From Brevibacillus porteri (lineage in GTDB: Bacteria; Bacillota; Bacilli; Brevibacillales; Brevibacillaceae), in the NCBI RefSeq assembly GCF_003013475.1, contig NZ_PXZO01000003.1:103785-167784 (forward strand): a stretch of DNA of 64,000 nt, given 5' to 3'. The position numbers and the translations under genes were made by a program. Under the pieces are notes generated by a model that ran no database searches, was not told the origin of the DNA, and saw only the letters and a list, made by a program, of their open reading frames with translations. Position 1 is the first letter of the stretch. Each line of letters begins with the position of its first letter. Below, piece by piece: positions 59,629 to 64,000 of this stretch.

Positions 59629-60099
59629 ATGGCTTACAATTTCGCAGATTTATATGATGCAGCTGAAGTGGGAGACCTTGAGCTCGTAAAAAAGATCGTC
59701 ACGAAACAGACGGAATTGCTACATGAAAAGGATGAGTATGAGTTTTCCGTCCTGCATGGCGCTGTGATGACAGACGATGTTGACCTTATTGCGTATTTGG
59801 TCGCACAGGGAGCAGATGTCCATGCGAAAAACGATGAGGGTATTACCCCGTTGCATATCGCGCTCTATCCAGAGGTCGCAGAGGCGCTAATCGCGCACGG
59901 TGCAGACATACATGCCAGCGCTCATGATGGAAGTACTCCGCTTCATACACAGGTAGCGGATGGAGAGGAGCGTGTGGATGTGGTAGAGCTGCTGCTGGCT
60001 AAAGGTGCGAATCCTAACAAAAAGGACATGGAGGGGCAAACACCATACGATATAGCACGTGAGAGAGAAGACGAAGAGATGATGGCTTTATTTGAATAG
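59629..60099 (+). CDS. Ankyrin-repeat protein
   Basis: A 156-residue protein made of four or five ankyrin repeats, for example LIAYLVAQGADVHAKNDEGI, TPLHIALYPEVAEALIAHGA and VVELLLAKGANPNKKDMEGQ. No other domain or signal peptide. Ankyrin genes occur in polyimmunity arrays, which fits the neighbours. AAAGGAG lies eight bases before ATG. Confidence 0.87.
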   Translation: MAYNFADLYDAAEVGDLELVKKIVTKQTELLHEKDEYEFSVLHGAVMTDDVDLIAYLVAQGADVHAKNDEGITPLHIALYPEVAEALIAHGADIHASAHDGSTPLHTQVADGEERVDVVELLLAKGANPNKKDMEGQTPYDIAREREDEEMMALFE

Positions 60100-60108
60100 G
60101 GGAAAAAG

Positions 60109-60143
60109 GTAAGCGTCTGTTATGATTTCGGACGCTTTATTTC
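60109..60143 (+). terminator. Terminator of the SUKH-Imm22-ankyrin array
   Basis: AAGCGTC / GACGCTT and TTATTTC; it overlaps the last codons of the convergent small gene. Confidence 0.65.
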
Positions 60144-60317
60144 TTGCTCGAGTGCTGTGACGCGTTTTTCCAGCTCGTCGATGGCTTTTTGCTTGGTTGC
60201 TGTGCGTTTTACGATGAACAAGCAGCAAGCAATGACTAGTGCTAAAGGCAGTAATAACATGACGAGTTGAAAGAGCACAGAACGCCATTCGATCGATACG
60301 GCGCCAAATTCTACCAT
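60120..60317 (-). CDS. Small membrane protein with coiled coil (65 aa)
   Basis: One membrane helix (about residues 14-36) is followed by a short heptad-like tail, AIDELEKRVTALEQEI. A GGAGTG site lies six bases before ATG. Not recognised; similar small helix-plus-coiled-coil proteins occur in Bacilli without known function. Confidence 0.65.
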   Translation of the reverse strand: MVEFGAVSIEWRSVLFQLVMLLLPLALVIACCLFIVKRTATKQKAIDELEKRVTALEQEIKRPKS

Positions 60318-60499
60318 GGGTGATCACTCCAATCATTCATTTTGTTCATTTTACCAAAATATCTCAATTTTTCGAAACAATCCTTTACCATACAAGCAAC
60401 AGTGAATTAATCGATAACAACTCCCTGCGTACAGGCACGCATAGGCAACCGCCCACATAAGGATAGAAGTAAGCTATTCCAGACGTGGAGGTGGCAGCC

Positions 60500-60928
60500 A
60501 TGTCCAGCATTATCGCGGCGCTTTCCCTTGTTTTTAAAGAACTTCTTGTTTTCGTGGCTTATGTCAAGAACAATGCCTTCCCGCAACCGCTTCAGGACAC
60601 CGAAGAAGAAAAGTACCTCCGACTCATGGCCAAAGGCGACCCTTACGCCCGCAACAAGCTGATTGAGCACAATTTGCGTTTGGTGGCGCATATTGTGAAG
60701 AAATTCGAGAACACAGGTGAGGACAGTGAAGATCTGATTTCCATCGGTACCATTGGATTGATCAAAGCAATCGAGAGTTATCAGGTGGATAAGGGCACCA
60801 AGCTGGCTACGTATGCTGCGCGTTGTATTGAGAATGAGATTTTAAAGTCAAAAGGGTGTCTTGTGATGAAGAGTTATGAAAAAGGGGACCCTTATGGTCC
60901 CTTTACTGCTTTCAAGCTCCATGCTTGA
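60500..60928 (+). CDS. sigK: sigma-K 5' half, interrupted (split sigK)
   Basis: The frame encodes the N-terminal part of the late mother-cell sigma factor sigma-K: a hydrophobic pro-sequence ([20 protein letters not shown]), then [27 protein letters not shown] and [16 protein letters not shown] of region 2, ending [12 protein letters not shown]. After about 114 residues the sequence leaves the family ([14 protein letters not shown]) and stops at 60928. Regions 3 and 4 are absent. B. subtilis sigK is split by the skin element at this same place. GGAGGTGG lies seven bases before ATG. It is therefore probably a split gene rejoined by excision, or else a broken one. Confidence 0.9.
   Translation: MSSIIAALSLVFKELLVFVAYVKNNAFPQPLQDTEEEKYLRLMAKGDPYARNKLIEHNLRLVAHIVKKFENTGEDSEDLISIGTIGLIKAIESYQVDKGTKLATYAARCIENEILKSKGCLVMKSYEKGDPYGPFTAFKLHA
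60833..60837. other. Putative attachment core (AATGA) of a sigK-intervening element
   Basis: AATGA sits in the ENEI codons of sigK, directly before similarity to sigma-K ends. As I recall, the B. subtilis skin crossover occurs in an AATGA shared by both ends. The right-hand copy would be outside the window. Confidence 0.6.
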
Positions 60929-60946
60929 ACTTACATCATCAACCAA

Positions 60947-61357
60947 TTAAAACCAAAAACGCCAATTGTCATTTTGTTTTGCTTCAAAATCTTTATACCA
61001 TGATTGTCCGACTTGATTACCGAATTGGTCTAAAGCACGAACCATAATACTGTAATGATTTCCAACTCTTAAGCTACGAGCCGAAAATTCTGTAGATGTT
61101 TGTCGGCTTTTTTCCAAAACATAACCATCTGTAACGTTTGTGACTATAACTTCAAATCTTGTTGCAGTTGGTGGTTGATTCCAATATAAGTTTATGGTGA
61201 CAAACTCAGCGAAAGGCTTTACCGCTTGTTTTTCAGATGCTTTTTTGGTGCTGGCAACATTGGTAACTGGTGCAAGCTGCTGTCCCTCTTGCGCAAATAC
61301 AGGTGTCGCTGAAGTCAATAATGCCAGTGTTGCGAAAGCAGTAATAAACTTTTTCAT
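60947..61357 (-). CDS. Exported protein with possible fibronectin type III-like fold (136 aa)
   Basis: A signal peptide (MKKFITAFATLALLTSATPVFA) is followed by a Thr/Lys linker and a segment with INLYWNQPPTATRFEVIV, TSTEFSARSLRVGNHYSIMV and RALDQFGNQVG, the rhythm of fibronectin type III-like beta sandwiches. The C-terminus is Trp/Phe-rich (NDNWRFWF). ATG 61357 follows AGGAGTGG. It is the first gene after the sigK break and points toward it. Confidence 0.72.
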   Translation of the reverse strand: MKKFITAFATLALLTSATPVFAQEGQQLAPVTNVASTKKASEKQAVKPFAEFVTINLYWNQPPTATRFEVIVTNVTDGYVLEKSRQTSTEFSARSLRVGNHYSIMVRALDQFGNQVGQSWYKDFEAKQNDNWRFWF

Positions 61358-61725
61358 TCTAACCACTCCTTCTATTTTCTTGCGTCCGATACAAAACAGG
61401 TTTGTTTGGACAACCATAATATACATCTTTTTCCAATATATGTAAATCTATGGAAATTTTAATTTTTTGTTACAATTTCTTTTTGCGAAATAATGTTCAA
61501 ATAATTTTTGAAAGTGTGTAGATTAGTCTAACTGCCTAAATTAGTAAAGGACATCAATGGGGTTGGCTTGCGGAGGAGACCTCTGCCCGAAGGTTGAGTA
61601 TCTCAGGGGAATCATGGTTGAGATGTAACTTTATTCAAGAAGCGTTCGTCTATCAAATGTATTTGCAAACTCCCGTGAATCAAATTCCGATACGTTTGCT
61701 ACCACACTGAGGAGGTAACAAATCC
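61358..61725 (+). promoter_or_regulatory. 368-bp spacer with an unidentified structured leader
   Basis: The first part is AT-rich and must hold the promoters of the divergent genes. From about 61560 the sequence is G-rich and folded: GCGGAGG-AGA-CCTCTGC (61569-61585) is a 7-bp stem, followed by repeated GGTTGAG and GAGTATCTC / GGGGAATC segments. This is about 130 nt before the next start and looks like a riboswitch-type leader, but I cannot match it to a known class. No protein gene is seen. Confidence 0.45.
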
Positions 61726-62916
61726 ATGAAAAAGGTTGTGTTCACCGCTGCATTCGCAGCCGTTCTGACTGTCGGACAGATCGCCTATCCAATTCAAGAA
61801 GCAGGAGCGGCAACAGCGGCATCCTATCGTATTGCCTACAATTTGCCCACGGTTCATACGCTGGAAGAAAAAGAAGTTTTTCATTCTCTCCTAAAAGATG
61901 CGCTTAAGATCAAAAATCCGCATCCCGCCAGCATCCTGGACAAAAACAGAAAAAGCCTCACGGAAATCGTCGGCGAACTTAACGGTACAGACACGCCGCG
62001 CGGTTTCATGATCGATGAATTCAGTGTTTCTAAAGATGGGTATTTGCTGGGCTTGTACAATGAGATCGGAATATTGGATCCCCTCTATCCTCAAGGTTAC
62101 GATCCGGCCGCCATCAGCAAGCAAATAGAGCAGCAGCAAGCCTCTGGCCAATGGGAAGGCGAGCTACGGCAAAAGCGGGGAGAAGTGGAACTAAAAGCGC
62201 GGATAAACGCACTTGTCCAGGCGGGGTACGTACTGCCTGAGGACCTGAATGACCAACGGCTTACGAAGCAATTTGTTGCGGAGACGTTGTACCGCATGTA
62301 CAAAAAAGTTAGGCCTTACAAGGGGAGTGTAGCTCCCAAGGACAGCCAAAGTGAAGCGGTCCGCTGGGCGGTAGAGGTGGGAGTGCCGGGATTCCAGGTC
62401 GATGCAAAAGGGTATGTGTATCCACAATCGCAGCCGTACTACACAGAAATGCTCAACTTCATCCATCTGTTTTTGCCGAGCAAAAAAACGGCGACTGGAT
62501 GGGAGTATTTTCAATACGAAGTCAATCAAGACTTGTTGCTAGAGACCGTGCACAACTATTCGGGCGAATTCTTGCTTGTAAACAACAAGCCAATGTCTTC
62601 CCTTCCCAACTATGTGATGCTGTCTGATCTTCCGGAGAAGAAGAAGGCCGAAACGCAGTTCAGCGCCTCTCTTGCGCCTAAAGTAATTGAGATGGTGGAG
62701 CAGGTCCGGCAAGAAGTCCAAAAACCGCGCGTGTGGGACTGGCGAACAGACGTAATCAGGCATCCCTCCTTTGCCAAACTTGTGAGCGAGTACCGGAAAA
62801 CGAAGAGCCAAAAAGCGCTGAATCAGGTCTATCAAACAGTCAAAGCCCGCTATAATTTATTCGATCGGCAGGACTCGCCGCAGGTTATGAAAAGCGTACT
62901 AGATCATATTCGGTGA
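61726..62916 (+). CDS. Exported protein, possibly with degenerate SLH-like repeats (396 aa)
   Basis: A signal peptide (about 28 residues, ending EAGAAT) starts the protein. Around residues 160-245 the segments INALVQAGYVLPEDLNDQRL and AVRWAVEVGVPGF with a downstream YYTEMLNF recall the S-layer homology repeat, but they are degenerate. The C-terminal third is helical and charged. I do not recognise the family; a cell-surface protein is likely. GAGGAGG precedes ATG. The structured leader lies upstream. Confidence 0.7.
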   Translation: MKKVVFTAAFAAVLTVGQIAYPIQEAGAATAASYRIAYNLPTVHTLEEKEVFHSLLKDALKIKNPHPASILDKNRKSLTEIVGELNGTDTPRGFMIDEFSVSKDGYLLGLYNEIGILDPLYPQGYDPAAISKQIEQQQASGQWEGELRQKRGEVELKARINALVQAGYVLPEDLNDQRLTKQFVAETLYRMYKKVRPYKGSVAPKDSQSEAVRWAVEVGVPGFQVDAKGYVYPQSQPYYTEMLNFIHLFLPSKKTATGWEYFQYEVNQDLLLETVHNYSGEFLLVNNKPMSSLPNYVMLSDLPEKKKAETQFSASLAPKVIEMVEQVRQEVQKPRVWDWRTDVIRHPSFAKLVSEYRKTKSQKALNQVYQTVKARYNLFDRQDSPQVMKSVLDHIR

Positions 62917-62989
62917 GCGTTCGACGAGAACGGTTGGGGAGGGCCATTCCTAATTCATTCCTAATTATCTATATACAAGTATCGAACAA

Positions 62990-63014
62990 TAGCACCCGTG
63001 TGGTGCTTTTTTCA
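62990..63014 (+). terminator. Terminator of the 396-aa exported protein gene
   Basis: AGCACC / GGTGCT with six T. Confidence 0.75.
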
Positions 63015-63033
63015 TGGAGGTGGGTGAAATGTA

Positions 63034-63237
63034 GTGCGCCAGTCGGACGAGATTGTAAAAGTTTTTCGTCCAGTTCAAACCGATGGAGAATCAAGCCACC
63101 TCTGTCGGGCATTTCTCAACGGCAGAGGACGACCAGCCGACATCCTAGATTATGAGGTCAATCCTTATATGCAAAAGTTGTTCATTATGGCTTGCCAAGC
63201 AATTGAAGCAGAAGAAGAGGAGAAAGTTAGCATATAG
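63034..63237 (+). CDS. Small protein, unknown function (67 aa)
   Basis: A GTG start with GGAGGTGGG upstream; spacing is rather long (about 10). The product (DEIVKVFRPVQTDGESSHLC, DILDYEVNPYMQKLFIMACQ) ends in an acidic tail. Not recognised. Support is moderate: a ribosome site, a preceding terminator and a following hairpin. Confidence 0.5.
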   Translation: MRQSDEIVKVFRPVQTDGESSHLCRAFLNGRGRPADILDYEVNPYMQKLFIMACQAIEAEEEEKVSI

Positions 63238-63284
63238 CTTTCTCCTTCTCCCGAGCGATAGGGGGCTGGGGAGAGGAGAAAAGT
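63237..63284. repeat. Long inverted repeat after the 67-aa gene
   Basis: CTTTCTCCTTCTCCC pairs with GGGGAGAGGAGAAAAG around an 18-nt loop. There is no T run after it, so it may be a processing hairpin or weak terminator. Confidence 0.55.
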
Positions 63285-63317
63285 CACATTTTGTCGTATG
63301 AGCACGAATTAAATGGA

Positions 63318-63346
63318 CTGACGCCTTTTGGTAGGAGAGGTAGAAT
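63318..63346 (+). promoter_or_regulatory. Candidate sigma-A promoter of the lipoprotein gene
   Basis: CTGACG (63318-63323), 17 bp, TAGAAT (63341-63346). Confidence 0.5.
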
Positions 63347-63369
63347 GTAGACAGGAGGGAGTAGTATAT

Positions 63370-63957
63370 ATGAGACAGGTTTTAATTTTGTTAGTATTTC
63401 TGCTTTTAACTGGCTGTTCTAATGTATCGGATACAGAAAAGAGCTTGGTTGAAGTATTTGGCGAATCTACTAGTGGAATAAAAGATAAGCTGACCAATAC
63501 GTCTGACTGGTATCAAAATTCGCAATCGTTCCCCAATCTTAAAGCTTCATCAAAATGGTTCGAACGTGACGAAGGTAACGGATTCAAGACATATTTTACT
63601 TTTTCTGAGGACAGTACTCATGCATTCGGATTAGTTGTAAACAAAAAGGAGAACAAGTTAGTTCAGGTTCTGGTAATGTCGGTTTTGGATCCAAAGTTTA
63701 ATGAGAACGCGAGTGAAAAGGCATTTGCATCAGCCCAGATGATAACCACTGCGGCAGGCTGGACATTAGATGAAGCCAATGAAAAAATCAAGCAAATAAC
63801 AGAAACAAGCATAGAGAAAGATACAGATCAGGTTAGTCACAATGGATTTGTTTTGAAAAGAGAAAGTAGAAGAGTGGAACAAATGGTATTCTATTCGATA
63901 AGACTGGAGAACGAAGAGGTTCCTGTAGAGTTTATGAGAGTATTAACTAATACATAG
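63370..63957 (+). CDS. Lipoprotein, unknown function (195 aa)
   Basis: A type II signal peptide with lipobox LTGC (Cys near residue 18) marks a lipid-anchored exported protein. The mature part is charged, with KWFERDEGNGFKTYFTFSED and NKKENKLVQVLVMSV. I do not recognise the family. GGAGGG precedes ATG 63370. The gene appears complete, ending 43 bp before the window edge. Confidence 0.78.
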   Translation: MRQVLILLVFLLLTGCSNVSDTEKSLVEVFGESTSGIKDKLTNTSDWYQNSQSFPNLKASSKWFERDEGNGFKTYFTFSEDSTHAFGLVVNKKENKLVQVLVMSVLDPKFNENASEKAFASAQMITTAAGWTLDEANEKIKQITETSIEKDTDQVSHNGFVLKRESRRVEQMVFYSIRLENEEVPVEFMRVLTNT

Positions 63958-64000
63958 CAAAAGCGAAAACCATCTTATTTGAAGTGACCCCATAAAGTTA

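Larger units (their letters stand above)
60838..64000 (+). mobile_element. Left part of a probable sigK-intervening (skin-like) element
   Basis: Everything from the sigK break to the right edge is unrelated to sigma-K. It holds exported proteins, a lipoprotein and small unknown genes, with long spacers and AT-rich stretches (for example 61430-61550). No serine recombinase is visible in these 3.1 kb. The boundary is inferred from the sigK break; the right end is not seen. Confidence 0.55.

Noticed and set aside
61555..61700. c-di-AMP (ydaO-yuaA) riboswitch
   Set aside because: Only short G-rich fragments match; the conserved 3' CAGCTAAC-type segment is absent.

Overview
The window looks like chromosomal DNA of an aerobic spore-forming Firmicute, most probably Brevibacillus or a close relative (inference from gene content, no search was run). 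The signs are low-to-medium GC Bacillales-type genes, strong AGGAGG-like ribosome binding sites, frequent GTG/TTG starts, sporulation genes (spoVB, a SpoIID-type protein, sigK) and a gene order that follows the B. subtilis ruvA-to-yrrR region with some losses and insertions.

Layout. 1-3.1 kb: a truncated exported protein, a small unknown gene, then ruvC-ruvA-ruvB-DUF2905. 3.2-10.2 kb: a SpoIID-type cell-wall protein, queA, tgt, yajC, a TIGR04086 membrane protein, corA and a DUF421 protein. 10.2-20.5 kb: spoVB, comN, separate secD and secF, recJ, apt, relA, dtd. 20.5-25.8 kb: a short-chain dehydrogenase-like gene, dinB-type protein, a five-SH3 amidase, a tiny gene and hemZ. 25.9-31.9 kb: a T-box leader driving hisS-aspS, the 6S RNA gene, tcdA and rarA. 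31.9-38.9 kb: cymR-cysteine desulfurase, a chemoreceptor, recD2, a PRC-barrel protein and small genes. 39-41.2 kb: terC behind a yybP-ykoY manganese riboswitch, and an AI-2E-type exporter. 41.2-49.9 kb: an alanyl T-box, alaS-ireB-ruvX-DUF1292, mltG, trmR, udk and a class B penicillin-binding protein. 49.8-53 kb: a JAMM-domain gene overlapping the PBP gene tail to tail, an HD-GYP phosphodiesterase, a GNAT acetyltransferase and a LysE exporter.

53-60.3 kb is an accessory block. On the minus strand lies a tight operon of an HscC-like Hsp70, a membrane-anchored J-like/TPR protein without a canonical HPD motif, and a DUF1266 protein. On the plus strand, divergently, lie SUKH/SMI1, Imm22-like and ankyrin-repeat genes, a toxin-free immunity-type array.

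60.5 kb to the right edge: the most notable feature. The sigma-K gene begins normally, with pro-sequence and region 2, and loses similarity to sigma-K directly after the codons ENEIL, the place where the skin element splits B. subtilis sigK. The pentamer AATGA, recalled as the skin crossover core, is present there. The following 3.1 kb encodes exported proteins unrelated to sigma-K. The likely reading is a sigK-intervening (skin-like) element whose other end, recombinase and sigK 3' half lie outside the window.

RNA-level control is prominent: two T-boxes, a manganese riboswitch, 6S RNA, and an unidentified structured leader at about 61.56 kb. Two related palindromes, one a perfect 48-mer before ruvC and one in the HD-GYP leader, are unexplained.
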